A stretch of DNA of 64,000 bases from Mycobacterium sp. 852002-10029_SCH5224772. Its GTDB lineage: Bacteria > Actinomycetota > Actinomycetes > Mycobacteriales > Mycobacteriaceae. This document shows, in pieces, positions 1-8,245 of this stretch. Position 1 is the stretch's first letter. Each line of letters opens with the position of its first letter. Below the pieces are notes generated by a model. That model ran no database searches and was not told the DNA's origin. It saw only the letters and a program-made list of their open reading frames with translations. The stretch covers positions 186,001-250,000 of the forward strand of contig NZ_LZHT01000015.1 in assembly GCF_001667315.1 (NCBI RefSeq), in the 5' to 3' direction. Made by a program: the position numbers and the translations under genes.

Positions 1-96
1 GGTCAGCGCGCGCCAGGTGTTGCGACCCCACGCGAGCAGACGCGAAAGCACCCCAAAATGGGCCATTTTGGGGTCTTTTGCGTCTGTTAGCGCCAC
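1..96 (-). CDS. ResB-family cytochrome c maturation protein, N-terminal fragment
   Basis: Only the first 32 codons or fewer lie in the window. Read on the minus strand the frame gives a short leader and then LLAWGRNTWRALT, which resembles the N-terminus of mycobacterial ResB (Rv0528), a membrane protein working with CcsA in System II cytochrome c biogenesis. A GTG at 96-94 shares its G with the ccdA stop (TAGTG), so translation is probably coupled; an ATG at 66-64 is an alternative start. The order TlpA-like, ccdA, resB is the expected one. The coding start is overlaid by a long hairpin (separate entry). The identification rests on very few residues plus gene order. Confidence 0.7.
   Translation of the reverse strand, partial: MALTDAKDPKMAHFGVLSRLLAWGRNTWRALT
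37..86. repeat. 50-base near-perfect hairpin over the resB start
   Basis: Arms 37-61 and 63-86 pair almost completely around one unpaired base (62). The inner arm ccccaaaatgg/ccattttgggg is perfect; the outer cagacgc/gcgtctg is perfect; there is one G-T pair and a bulged C at 49. It lies just downstream of the ccdA stop and inside the first codons of the resB frame. It could attenuate or terminate readthrough from ccdA, or occlude the resB start. There is no clear U-tract on the minus strand. Confidence 0.75.
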
Positions 97-875
97 TAGA
101 TCGGCAGCCTCACGTCGGACACGAACGCGTCGCGCAGCCAGGAGATGAAGTCGTTCCACACGCCGGTGACCAACATGGCGCCGACCGCGATCAGCAGCAC
201 GCCGCCGAACACCTGGATGGCCCGGGTGTGCCGGCGCAGCCAACCGAGCCCCGCCACCGCGCCGGCCGAGCCGAACGCCAACAGCACGAACGGGATTCCC
301 AGGCCCAGGCAGTACGCAATCACCAACACGATTCCGCGCGCCACGCTGGCGCCGTCGGTCGCCGAGGCGACGGTGATGACGCCGGCCAGCGTCGGCCCCA
401 GGCACGGCGTCCAGCCCAACGCGAACACCGCACCCAGCACCGGCGCCCCGGCGACCGTCGTCAGCTGCCGCGGGCTGAAGCGGGCCTGCCGCTGCAGGGC
501 CGGGACGAGCCCGACGAACACCAGACCCATCGCGACGGTCAGCACGCCGCCGGCCCGCTGCAGCAGCAGCTGGTTGGTGATCAGCGTGGTCGTCATGCCG
601 AGGACGGCGACGGTGCCCAGGACGAACACCGTGGTGAACCCGGCGACGAACAGTGCCGCCGACCCGGCGACCCGCCACCGCGCGCCCGGCGGGGCTTTGA
701 CCGCACCCGCGGCCGGCTGCTCGTCAACGCCGACGACCGCGGCCAGGTACGAGAGGTAGCCGGGTACCAACGGCACCACGCAGGGTGAGGCGAACGACAC
801 CAGCCCGGCCAGCAGGCACACGCCGAGCGCCACCAGGAGCGGCCCGGCGGCGGCGATCTGGGTGAAGCCGGTCAT
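96..875 (-). CDS. ccdA: CcdA/DsbD-type transmembrane thiol transporter
   Basis: Integral membrane protein of 259 residues that carries reducing equivalents from cytoplasmic thioredoxin across the membrane to the apocytochrome c reduction system. About six hydrophobic segments are visible. The two family cysteines sit in SFASPCVVPLVPGYLS (around residue 30) and ALGWTPCLGPTLAG (around 155). Length is normal for CcdA. Its ATG overlaps the stop of the upstream TlpA-like gene (ATGA, 872-875), so the two are translationally coupled. It corresponds to Rv0527 by content and order. Confidence 0.92.
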   Translation of the reverse strand: MTGFTQIAAAGPLLVALGVCLLAGLVSFASPCVVPLVPGYLSYLAAVVGVDEQPAAGAVKAPPGARWRVAGSAALFVAGFTTVFVLGTVAVLGMTTTLITNQLLLQRAGGVLTVAMGLVFVGLVPALQRQARFSPRQLTTVAGAPVLGAVFALGWTPCLGPTLAGVITVASATDGASVARGIVLVIAYCLGLGIPFVLLAFGSAGAVAGLGWLRRHTRAIQVFGGVLLIAVGAMLVTGVWNDFISWLRDAFVSDVRLPI

Positions 876-1477
876 TCCTTGACCATTCGCTGCACGACGG
901 GCTGCAGGTCGGCCGCCAGCATTTCGCGCAGGAAGACAGCCGCGACGCGGTGTTGGCGGTCCAGGACCAGCGTGGACGGAATCACGGTGGTGGGGTACTT
1001 GCCGCCGAACGCGATCAGGGTGCGCATGGCCGGGTCGTAGATCGACGGGAACGTGACTTGGCGGTCGTTGACGAAGTCCAGCGCCGCCTGCCGGTTGCTG
1101 TCGCGGACGTCGACGCCGAGAAAAGACACCCCGGTGCCGCGGGTGGCGTCATACACCTGTTGGAGCTGGCCGACCTCGGCCCGGCACGGTCCGCACCACT
1201 GCCCCCAGATGTTGATGACCACGACCCGGCCGGCGAAGATCGGATCGTCCAGCGACAGCGTGTGGGCGGGGTCGGCCAGGTCGGGCCCCGACAGCGGGCC
1301 CGGGCGGCCGCGGCTGGACGGCGGGTCGTAGTAGATGTCGGTCTTGCCGCCGGGCGAGACGAATTCGAAGGTGCCGCCCTGCGCGACCGCGTCATGTCCG
1401 GAGGAACAGCCGGCGAGCAGGCCGGGAAGCAGGGCCGCCAGCGCGGCCCCGACCGTCGCCTGTCGCCAGGTGATCAT
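872..1477 (-). CDS. TlpA/ResA-like thioredoxin lipoprotein
   Basis: Predicted extracytoplasmic thiol-disulfide reductase of 201 residues that would reduce apocytochrome c haem-binding cysteines using electrons from CcdA. The N-terminus has a hydrophobic stretch ending in the lipobox LLAGC, so it is probably a lipoprotein. The redox motif WCGPC follows WGQ about halfway along, in a thioredoxin fold with GVDVRD and a cis-Pro-like VIPSTLVLD. The start at 1477 overlaps the stop of the upstream gene (ATGA). Corresponds to Rv0526. A longer in-frame extension upstream is rejected because it overlaps a conserved gene. Confidence 0.9.
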   Translation of the reverse strand: MITWRQATVGAALAALLPGLLAGCSSGHDAVAQGGTFEFVSPGGKTDIYYDPPSSRGRPGPLSGPDLADPAHTLSLDDPIFAGRVVVINIWGQWCGPCRAEVGQLQQVYDATRGTGVSFLGVDVRDSNRQAALDFVNDRQVTFPSIYDPAMRTLIAFGGKYPTTVIPSTLVLDRQHRVAAVFLREMLAADLQPVVQRMVKE

Positions 1478-2082
1478 GGCGCCGCCGGCTCGGAGTACTC
1501 GACGCCGGCCAGCCGGTCGCCGTTGTAGATCAGGGTCGTCACCGACGCGAGGCCGCATTGCCGCCGCCGCGGGTCGTGCCACAGCCGCTGACCGGTCAGG
1601 TGCAGGCGCAGCGTCCACACCGGCAGTTGGTGGCTGACGCACACCACCTCGTGGCCGGTGCCGCGGGCGCGGGCCTTGTCGGCCGCCGTCTCCATGCGGG
1701 CCGCGATCTCGGCGTAGGGCTCACCCCAGGACGGCCGGAGAGGGTTGCGCAACTGCCACCACACCCTCGGGTCGCGCCAGGCGCCGTCACCGGGGCTGAC
1801 ACGGCGGCCCTGGAAGAAGTTGGCGGACTCGATCAGGTCCGGGTCGCTGTCGACGGGGAGGCCGTGCGTGGCGGCGATGGGCGCGGCGGTTTCCTGGGCG
1901 CGCTGCAGGGGCGAGGCGATCACCGCGACGATGTCGCGCTCGGCGAGCGCGTCGGCCACCGCGGCCGCCTGCGCCCGCCCCGCCTCGGACAGGTGAAACC
2001 CGGGCAGCCGTCCGTAGAGGATGCCGCTCGGGTTGTACACCTCGCCGTGCCGCACGACGTGCACCCGGGTCTGCTCGGCCAT
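1474..2082 (-). CDS. Histidine phosphatase (phosphoglycerate mutase-like)
   Basis: A 202-residue member of the histidine phosphatase superfamily, corresponding to Rv0525. The phospho-histidine motif is in VHVVRHGEVYNPSG near the N-terminus; ASPLQRAQETAAP supplies the second arginine block and VVCVSHQLPVW the C-terminal catalytic His. The substrate is unknown; it is not the glycolytic enzyme, which is gpm1 at 48196-48945. The start at 2082 shares an A with the hemL stop (TGATG). It lies inside the hemL-ccdA cluster, suggesting a link to haem or cytochrome metabolism, but that is inference. Confidence 0.85.
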   Translation of the reverse strand: MAEQTRVHVVRHGEVYNPSGILYGRLPGFHLSEAGRAQAAAVADALAERDIVAVIASPLQRAQETAAPIAATHGLPVDSDPDLIESANFFQGRRVSPGDGAWRDPRVWWQLRNPLRPSWGEPYAEIAARMETAADKARARGTGHEVVCVSHQLPVWTLRLHLTGQRLWHDPRRRQCGLASVTTLIYNGDRLAGVEYSEPAAP

Positions 2083-3431
2083 CAGGATGTCCCCTCCTCG
2101 GCTTCGGCGGCGGCCCGAGCCGCGGCCGGCAGGGCGTCGGCGATGCGGTCGAACGCGTCGTCGTCCAGCGCGGTCGAGACGAACCACGCCTCGAAGGCGC
2201 TGCACGGCGGGTAGACGCCCGCGTCCAGCAGCGCGTGAAAGAACGGTGGATAACGCCAGGTCTGGCTGGCCCGCGCGGACGCGAAGTCCGTGATCGGGGT
2301 GTCCGAGAAGAACACGCTGAGCATGTTGCCCGCCCGCGGAATTTGATGTGGCACACCGGCTTTCACCAGCGCCTCGGAAAAAAGCCCGGACAGGCGATCC
2401 GCGTTGGCGTCCAGCGCGGCATAGGCGTCGGCGCCCGCGTTGCGCAGCGTCGCCAGCCCGGCGGCCATGGCCACCGGGTTTCCCGACAGGGTGCCGGCCT
2501 GATACACCGGTCCCAACGGCGCCAGCCGCTCCATCACCTCGGTCCGCCCCCCGAAGGCGGCGGCCGGCAAGCCACCGCTCATCACCTTGCCGAAGGTGAA
2601 CAGGTCTGCGTCGACCGGATCGATTCCGTACCAACCGCTTCGGCTGACCCGGAAGCCCGTCATCACCTCGTCGATGATCAGCAGCGCGCCGTGTTCGGCG
2701 GTGAGCGCGCGCAGCGCCGCGTTGTAGCCGGCCGCGGGCGGGACCACCCCCATGTTGCCGGGGCTGGCCTCGGTGATCACCGCGGCGATCTGGTCGCCGA
2801 ACCGGGCGAAGGTCCCTTGCACGGCGTCGATGTCGTTGTAGGGCAACACGATCGTGTCGGCCGCCGTGGCCCCGGTGACACCCGGTGAGGACGGCAGACC
2901 CAGCGTCGCCACCCCGGAGCCCGCGTCGGCGAGCAAGGCGTCGACATGGCCGTGGTAGCAGCCGGAGAACTTGACGACCTTGGCCCGGCCCGTGAAGCCG
3001 CGGGCCAGCCGCACCGCGCTCATGGTGGCCTCGGTGCCGGAGTTGACCAGCCGGATCCGGTCGACCGGTGCCACCCGCCCGATCATCTCGGCGGCCAGCT
3101 CGCTCTCCGCCGGGGTGGGCGCCCCGAACGAGAGCCCCGAGGCGGCGGCCTTGGCGACGGCGTCGACGACGGCGGGGTGGGCGTGACCCAGGATCATCGG
3201 CCCCCACGAACAGACCAGATCCACATACCGGTTGCCGTCGGCATCGGTCAGCCAGCACCCGCGCGCCTGCGTGATGAACGGCGGCGTCCCGCCCACCGCC
3301 GTGAATGCTCGGACGGGAGAGTTCACCCCGCCGGGGATGACGGCGCAGGCGTCCTCGAACAACCGCGCCGACACCGCCGTGGCCCGGGCGGTGCCGGTGG
3401 CGTGCGCGGTCGCCCGATCACTGCTTCCCAT
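2082..3431 (-). CDS. hemL: Glutamate-1-semialdehyde 2,1-aminomutase
   Basis: PLP enzyme of 449 residues that converts glutamate-1-semialdehyde to 5-aminolevulinate in the C5 route to haem. Family landmarks: [11 protein letters not shown] near the start, [16 protein letters not shown], the phosphate-binding [19 protein letters not shown] before the cofactor, and the Schiff-base lysine in FGKVMSGG. The start at 3431 ([13 protein letters not shown]) is preferred over an upstream extension. Compared with my memory of the M. tuberculosis protein, it lacks a short insertion after VATLGL, so it is slightly shorter. First gene of the hemL-to-ccdA cluster. Confidence 0.95.
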   Translation of the reverse strand: MGSSDRATAHATGTARATAVSARLFEDACAVIPGGVNSPVRAFTAVGGTPPFITQARGCWLTDADGNRYVDLVCSWGPMILGHAHPAVVDAVAKAAASGLSFGAPTPAESELAAEMIGRVAPVDRIRLVNSGTEATMSAVRLARGFTGRAKVVKFSGCYHGHVDALLADAGSGVATLGLPSSPGVTGATAADTIVLPYNDIDAVQGTFARFGDQIAAVITEASPGNMGVVPPAAGYNAALRALTAEHGALLIIDEVMTGFRVSRSGWYGIDPVDADLFTFGKVMSGGLPAAAFGGRTEVMERLAPLGPVYQAGTLSGNPVAMAAGLATLRNAGADAYAALDANADRLSGLFSEALVKAGVPHQIPRAGNMLSVFFSDTPITDFASARASQTWRYPPFFHALLDAGVYPPCSAFEAWFVSTALDDDAFDRIADALPAAARAAAEAEEGTS

Positions 3432-3534
3432 GACGACCAGTGTCCCAGCCTTCGCGGGCCATCCAACTACAGGGTGTAGCAGAAGGGGACTATCGGGGTT
3501 GTCTCGGCCCGGCGCCTGCGAGTTGGATGGGAGC

Positions 3535-3930
3535 ATGCAGCTCCCACAAGGACTTGCCCGATTCAACCGTCACGTCACCAACCCGGTTCAGCGGATGTGG
3601 GCCGGTTGGCTCCCGTCGTTCGGCATCGTGGAGCACGTGGGGCGGCGCTCGGGCAAGCCGTACCGCACACCAGTCAACGTGTTCAAGACCGAGATCGACG
3701 GCAAACCCGGGGTGGCGATCCTGCTGAGCTACGGCCCCGACCGGGACTGGCTGAAGAATCTGACCGCGGCGGGCGGCGGGCGCCTGCGCAGCAGGAGCAA
3801 AACCGTCGGCATCGCCGATCCGCGCGTGGTCTCCAAGGCCGAGGCGGCGGCGCACGTCACGCGCGGGGCGCGACGGGTTTTCGCCAGGCTGCCGTTCGAG
3901 CAAGCGGTGTTGCTCACCCGGACCGCCTGA
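3535..3930 (+). CDS. Ddn-like deazaflavin (F420)-dependent nitroreductase family protein
   Basis: A 131-residue protein starting [16 protein letters not shown]. It carries the family pattern [19 protein letters not shown] and then [21 protein letters not shown], typical of the small split-barrel proteins related to Ddn that bind F420. These reduce quinones or nitro compounds with F420H2; the substrate here is unknown. Divergent from hemL with about 100 bases between, as for Rv0523c in M. tuberculosis, which has the same length as I recall. A longer upstream extension of this frame overlaps hemL and is ignored. Confidence 0.82.
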   Translation: MQLPQGLARFNRHVTNPVQRMWAGWLPSFGIVEHVGRRSGKPYRTPVNVFKTEIDGKPGVAILLSYGPDRDWLKNLTAAGGGRLRSRSKTVGIADPRVVSKAEAAAHVTRGARRVFARLPFEQAVLLTRTA

Positions 3931-3940
3931 AATCGCGGTG

Positions 3941-5122
3941 ATGCGGATCGCGGCGATCGTCGAGCGGGCGGTCGGCCTCGACAGCGGTCGACGCGGCGGC
4001 CCCGCCAATGCGGTGGTCGACTTCTCCCACCACACGGTCTCGCTGGTCGCGGTGATCACCGACGTGATCCGCAACGGGCGGCCCGTGGTGGGCGTGGCCT
4101 TCGACTCGATCGGGCGGTTTGCCCAGAGCGGGATCCTGCGCGACCGGATGATTCCGCGGGTGCTGGCCGCGTCCCCCGATGCGCTGCTGGATGCGTCTGG
4201 GTTCCTCGACCCGGCCGCGGTCGTGGCCTGCGCACTGACCGACGAGAAGCCCGGTGGTCATGGGGACCGGGCCGCGGCGGCGGCCGCGCTGGAGCTGGCG
4301 TGCTGGGACCTGAACGCCAAACTGCGCGACGAGCCCGCGTGCGTGACTATCGCCCGCCACGCCGGACGAGAACCCGCACCCGCGGTGCCGGTGTATGCGG
4401 CGGGCGGCTACTACTACGCCCAGGGCGGCACCGATCGGCTGCGCCGGGAAATGCGCGGGTACCTCGATCTCGGTTACGACGCGGTGAAGATGAAGATCGG
4501 CGGAGACACCCTGGGAGAGGACCTGAGGCGGATCGATGCCGTCGTCGACATCGTCGGTGACGCGGGACGGGTCGCCGTGGACGCGAACGGCCGGTTCGAC
4601 CGGGCCGAGGCCACCCGCTGGGCGGCCGCGCTGGCCTCCTACGGCCTGCGCTGGTACGAGGAGCCGGGCGATCCCTTGGATTACGCGCTGCACCAGGCGG
4701 TGACGGACTGCTATGGCGGCGCGGTGGCCACCGGCGAAAACCTTTTCTCGGTGCCGGACGTGACGAATCTCGTTCGTTACGGGGGCATGCGGCCGGATCG
4801 TGATGTCTTCCAGATGGATCCGGGCCTGAGCTACGGGCTGGGCGAGTACATGCGGATGCTCGACGTCCTGGAAGCTCACGGGTTTGATCGGCGCTTCGCG
4901 TTCCCGCACGGCGGGCACCTGATCAACCTGCACGTTGCGGCCGGGCTCGGCCTGGGTGGGTGTGAGGCTTACCCCGGAGTGTTCGCGCCGTTCGGCGGTT
5001 ATTCCGATGCCTGCGTGGTCTCGGCGGGCCGGATCGCACCGAGTGACGCCGCGGGGTTCGGGCTCGAGCAGAAGACGGGTCTTGCCGAACTGATCGCCGA
5101 GCTGACCGGAGGATGCAGGTGA
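3941..5122 (+). CDS. Enolase-superfamily dehydratase resembling D-tartrate dehydratase
   Basis: A 393-residue acid-sugar dehydratase of the enolase superfamily. The KxK base motif is in DAVKMKIGGD (about residue 185). Metal ligands are suggested in VAVDANGRFD, WYEEPGDPLDYAL and ATGENLF, and a late catalytic His in FPHGGHLINLHVAAG. Whole blocks (VAVITDV-R-G, YAAGGYYY, RYGGMRPDRD, LGLGGCEAYP) match my memory of the Bradyrhizobium D-tartrate dehydratase, so oxaloacetate formation from tartrate or a related diacid is the best guess. A GTG immediately before the ATG is an alternative start. Overlaps the next gene by 10 bases. Not in this place in M. tuberculosis. Confidence 0.78.
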   Translation: MRIAAIVERAVGLDSGRRGGPANAVVDFSHHTVSLVAVITDVIRNGRPVVGVAFDSIGRFAQSGILRDRMIPRVLAASPDALLDASGFLDPAAVVACALTDEKPGGHGDRAAAAAALELACWDLNAKLRDEPACVTIARHAGREPAPAVPVYAAGGYYYAQGGTDRLRREMRGYLDLGYDAVKMKIGGDTLGEDLRRIDAVVDIVGDAGRVAVDANGRFDRAEATRWAAALASYGLRWYEEPGDPLDYALHQAVTDCYGGAVATGENLFSVPDVTNLVRYGGMRPDRDVFQMDPGLSYGLGEYMRMLDVLEAHGFDRRFAFPHGGHLINLHVAAGLGLGGCEAYPGVFAPFGGYSDACVVSAGRIAPSDAAGFGLEQKTGLAELIAELTGGCR

Positions 5123-6036
5123 AGATCGCGGTAATCGGTTGCGGTGCAATGGGTTCCATCTATGCCGCCAGGCTGGCGGCCGCGGGTAACGACGTGCTGG
5201 CCATCGACCGCCACCGGCCCAGCATCGAACAGATCAGCCGCGACGGGCTGCGGGTCACCGGTCCGGACTACGACCAGGTGATGGCGCTACAGGCGCGCAC
5301 CACCGCGCCGGACGAGCCGATGGATCTGATCGTGCTGGCCGTCAAGGCGGCCGACGTGACAGTTGGTGCGCAGCAAGCTCTTCCGATGCTCGGTCCGGCC
5401 ACACCGGTGTTGACCATCCAGAACGGTCTAGGGTCGGCGGAGACCGTCGCCGGGATCGTCGGCGCCGAGCGGGTCGCCGTCGGGATCGCCAGCGGGTTCG
5501 GCGCCTCCCGCGTGGCCCCCGGCCACGTGCATCACAACGCGATGCGGGCGATGCGCTTCGGCGCCTACGCGTCGCTGCCGCATGCGACGCTCGAATCGAT
5601 CGCGCGGGCCTGGACCGATGCCGGATTCGACGCCGCCGCGGTCACCGACATCGCCGCCATGCAGTGGGAGAAGCTCATCTGCAACGTGGCCTACAGCGCG
5701 CCGTGCGCGCTGACCGGCATGACCGTCGGGCAGGTGATGGAAGACCCGGAGATGGCGCCGGTCAGCCAGGCCGCCGCGACCGAAGCGTGGACGGTCGCCC
5801 GCGCCTCCGGTATCGCGGTGGCCGTCACCGACCCCGTCGCCCACGTTCGCGCCTTCGGCGCGCAGATGCCCGACGCCAAACCGTCGGCGCTGCTGGACCA
5901 CGAGGCACGCCGCGTCAGCGAGATCGACGTCATCAACGGCGCGGTGCCACGCCAGGGCGCGCGGGTCGGCGTGCCCGCCCCGGTGAATGCGACGCTGACC
6001 GCCTTGATCAAGTCGATCGAACGGCAGTGGGACTGA
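5113..6036 (+). CDS. Ketopantoate reductase (PanE/ApbA) family oxidoreductase
   Basis: A 307-residue NAD(P)-dependent reductase. The Rossmann motif is VIGCGAMGSIYAARLAAAG at the N-terminus. The middle has the NGLGSAETVAGIVG block and the catalytic-lysine region MQWEKLICNVAYSAPCALTG; the C-terminal half is the helical ketopantoate-reductase domain. Its start lies inside the preceding dehydratase gene (10-base overlap), so the two are co-translated and may act in sequence on a hydroxy- or 2-keto-acid. That pairing makes a catabolic substrate more likely than pantothenate synthesis, but this is inference. Confidence 0.82.
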   Translation: MQVKIAVIGCGAMGSIYAARLAAAGNDVLAIDRHRPSIEQISRDGLRVTGPDYDQVMALQARTTAPDEPMDLIVLAVKAADVTVGAQQALPMLGPATPVLTIQNGLGSAETVAGIVGAERVAVGIASGFGASRVAPGHVHHNAMRAMRFGAYASLPHATLESIARAWTDAGFDAAAVTDIAAMQWEKLICNVAYSAPCALTGMTVGQVMEDPEMAPVSQAAATEAWTVARASGIAVAVTDPVAHVRAFGAQMPDAKPSALLDHEARRVSEIDVINGAVPRQGARVGVPAPVNATLTALIKSIERQWD

Positions 6037-6054
6037 TCAAGCCGGGCTTTCGCC

Positions 6055-6125
6055 GTGACAGCTGTCACAGCAGCCTCGGTGAGCGCGCCACCATGCGGGT
6101 CAGACAGTTAATAGCGCATGCGCTA
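6055..6125. terminator. Two 14-base palindromes between convergent genes
   Basis: gtgacagctgtcac (6055-6068) and tagcgcatgcgcta (6112-6125) are perfect palindromes in the gap between the ketopantoate-reductase-like gene and the convergent permease gene. The second overlaps the permease stop codon. They may form a bidirectional termination region, or one may be a protein-binding site; there is no T-run. Confidence 0.4.
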
Positions 6126-7493
6126 GTGCTTTTCAGAAAGTGGTAGCCCGTTGCGGAGCCGAGTGCGTCCGCGGGCCACGGAGTAAATTCCAATCACCAC
6201 CGCCCAGGACAGCAGGCTGAGCCACAGCTGACTGCGCGCCCTGTGGTCGAAGGCCATCTGCACCAGCACCGCGGTGATTCCGATCAGGGTCAGGACGGAC
6301 AGCGCCGGGAAGAACCACATCTTCACCGTCAGCTTTTCCGCGGGCGTGCGGCGGCGCAAGACGATCTGCGACAGCGCGATCAGCCAGTAGACGAACAAGA
6401 TGACGGCGCCAGATGAGTTGAGCAGGAACAGGAATACCGTGTGGGGCGCGACCCGCGCCATGATGACGCACCCGAACCCGAAGGCCGACGAGCACAAGAT
6501 CGCGAGGTAGGGAACGCCGCGGCCGCTCAGCTTGACCAACCGCATCGGTGCTTCGCCCCGGTCGGCGAGGACGAACAGCATGCGCGACGCCGTGTAAAGC
6601 CCGGAGTTCAAGCAGGACAGCACCGCGGTGAGGACGATCGCGTTCATCACCTGATCCGCTCCGGGCAGCCCCATGTGCTTGAGCGCGGCCACGTACGGCG
6701 AGGCGCCGAGTTGTACCGAGTCCCACGGCAGGATCACGACGAGCAGAAAGACCGAGCCGACGAAGAAGATGCCGATGCGGGCCACCACGGACCTGGTCGC
6801 CTTTTGGACCGCGAGCTCGGGGTCGCGGCTTTCCGCCGCGGCGACGGTGACGATCTCGGCGCCCACCATGGAGAAGATCACCACCACGATGGCGGCGAAC
6901 ACCGCACCCACACCGTGCGGAAAGAATCCGCCGTGTGCGCTCAGGTTGGCCAGCCCGCCGTGGTGGCCCGGCATCAAGCCGATGACATACGCAGCGCCGA
7001 CGGCCAGGAAGATCGCGATGGCCGCGACTTTGATTCCGGCGAACCAGAATTCGAACTCTCCGAAGGACGATACGGAGAACAGGTTGGTCGCGGTCATCAT
7101 CAGCATCAGGCCCAGCGACAGCAGCCACAGCGGGGCGTGAAACCAGTAGGTGAGCACTTTTCCGCCGGCGACCGCCTCGAAGCCCACCACGATCACCCAG
7201 AAGTACCAATAGAGCCACGCGACCGAAAACCCCGCCCAGCCGCCCAGGGCCTTGGCCGCGTAATCGGCGAACGATCCCGTGGACGGGTTCGCGGCCGCCA
7301 TTTCGCCCAGCATCCGCATCACCAGCACGATGAGCAGCCCGCAGAGGGCATAGGTGAGGAATGCTGCCGGGCCGGTGTCTTTGATCACCACTCCGGACCC
7401 GACGAACAAGCCGGCGCCGATCACACCGCCGAGGGCGATCATGCTGAGTTGGCGCTGCGACAGCCCTTGGCGCAGTTGCGAAGTGCCAGCCAT
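6123..7493 (-). CDS. gabP: APC-family amino acid permease, GabP-like
   Basis: A 456-residue transporter with about twelve hydrophobic segments. The N-terminal LSQRQLSMIALGGVIGAGLFVGSG is replaced here by its core: the APC substrate-binding GGVIGAGLF motif follows a short cytoplasmic tail, and EMAAANPSTGSFADYA and VGAEIVTVAAAES are further family blocks. It most resembles the GABA/aromatic/basic amino acid permeases and corresponds to Rv0522 (annotated gabP). Proton-driven uptake of an amino acid is expected; substrate specificity cannot be read from the sequence. Confidence 0.85.
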   Translation of the reverse strand: MAGTSQLRQGLSQRQLSMIALGGVIGAGLFVGSGVVIKDTGPAAFLTYALCGLLIVLVMRMLGEMAAANPSTGSFADYAAKALGGWAGFSVAWLYWYFWVIVVGFEAVAGGKVLTYWFHAPLWLLSLGLMLMMTATNLFSVSSFGEFEFWFAGIKVAAIAIFLAVGAAYVIGLMPGHHGGLANLSAHGGFFPHGVGAVFAAIVVVIFSMVGAEIVTVAAAESRDPELAVQKATRSVVARIGIFFVGSVFLLVVILPWDSVQLGASPYVAALKHMGLPGADQVMNAIVLTAVLSCLNSGLYTASRMLFVLADRGEAPMRLVKLSGRGVPYLAILCSSAFGFGCVIMARVAPHTVFLFLLNSSGAVILFVYWLIALSQIVLRRRTPAEKLTVKMWFFPALSVLTLIGITAVLVQMAFDHRARSQLWLSLLSWAVVIGIYSVARGRTRLRNGLPLSEKH

Positions 7494-7573
7494 GACCAGC
7501 CACCCCCTGAGCGCATCCGGTGTTGGTCATCAACCACAGCACATCGGGCGCCGGGACACCAGCCGGGGCGCGA

Positions 7574-8170
7574 TCAGAGCGCTTCGATGCGGCCGGCGAG
7601 CAGCGCCGTCCATTCCGCGAGGTACCGGTCGTCGGCCAGGCGGCCCTCCGGCTGGTGAAACAGCCTGGATGGCAACCGCGCTCCCAGGATGCCGTTGACG
7701 CCGAGCGCAGCCAGCACTGCGCAGTCCTGCTCGGGCAGCGTCGGCGCCCAGGCGGCGATCCAGTCGGCCAGTTCCGCATTGAGCCCGTCGATGAGTGCGG
7801 CGTAGGCCGTATCGAGACGGGTCGACTGACCCGCAGGCGTGCGGGCGGCGATCTGGAGCAGTTGGATTTCTTCGTCGACCACGCTGAGTAGGTAGCGCCC
7901 CAACGCGGTCAGTTCTGCGCGCAGGTCGCCCAGCCCGGCGAACAGTGCGCGGATGTCACGCATGGCGCTGCGACGGTCCAGTTGCCGGTCGATGCCCGCG
8001 TCGAGCAACGCGTCCTTGGATTTGAAATGGCGATACAGCGCTCCCGAGCCCGGCGCCAACCCGGCCGCCGCTTCGATCTGCGACACGCTGGTCGCCTCAA
8101 ATCCTTTGGCGCTGAACAGCCGCATTGCTTCGACGACCAGCCGTTCCCGGGTACGCGCCGGTGCAGTCAT
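7574..8170 (-). CDS. TetR-family transcriptional regulator
   Basis: A 198-residue regulator. The N-terminal helix-turn-helix is in MRLFSAKGFEATSVSQIEAAAGL followed by GALYRHFKSKDAL (helix core only quoted in parts), and the rest is an all-helical ligand-binding domain. The ATG at 8170 is preferred to a GTG at 8191 because GGAGAGG lies just upstream of it. It is divergent from the ABC1-ABC1-P450 genes with about 75 bases between and probably represses both directions through the palindromic site there. Its ligand is unknown; the P450 next door suggests a lipid or other hydrophobic compound. Confidence 0.87.
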   Translation of the reverse strand: MTAPARTRERLVVEAMRLFSAKGFEATSVSQIEAAAGLAPGSGALYRHFKSKDALLDAGIDRQLDRRSAMRDIRALFAGLGDLRAELTALGRYLLSVVDEEIQLLQIAARTPAGQSTRLDTAYAALIDGLNAELADWIAAWAPTLPEQDCAVLAALGVNGILGARLPSRLFHQPEGRLADDRYLAEWTALLAGRIEAL

Positions 8171-8180
8171 TGACCTCTCC

Positions 8181-8215
8181 AAAGTGATCACTTACATTTA
8201 GCAAGATAACACTTT
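8181..8215. promoter_or_regulatory. Candidate TetR operator in divergent promoter region
   Basis: Contains the perfect 12-base palindrome aagtgatcactt (8182-8193) and, 12 bases on, ataacacttt (8206-8215), which repeats the aagtg half-site in inverted orientation. The site lies between the TetR gene start and the start of the first ABC1 kinase gene. A + strand ribosome-binding site, gggagg, ends about 6 bases before the ATG at 8246. Confidence 0.55.
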
Positions 8216-8245
8216 ACTACGGCCCTGACCACGCGGGAGGACTGG

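Noticed and set aside
6133..7779. 548-codon minus-strand ORF over gabP and the TetR gene
   Set aside because: Wrong frame for both genes it covers; the translated sequence is Arg/Pro-rich noise.
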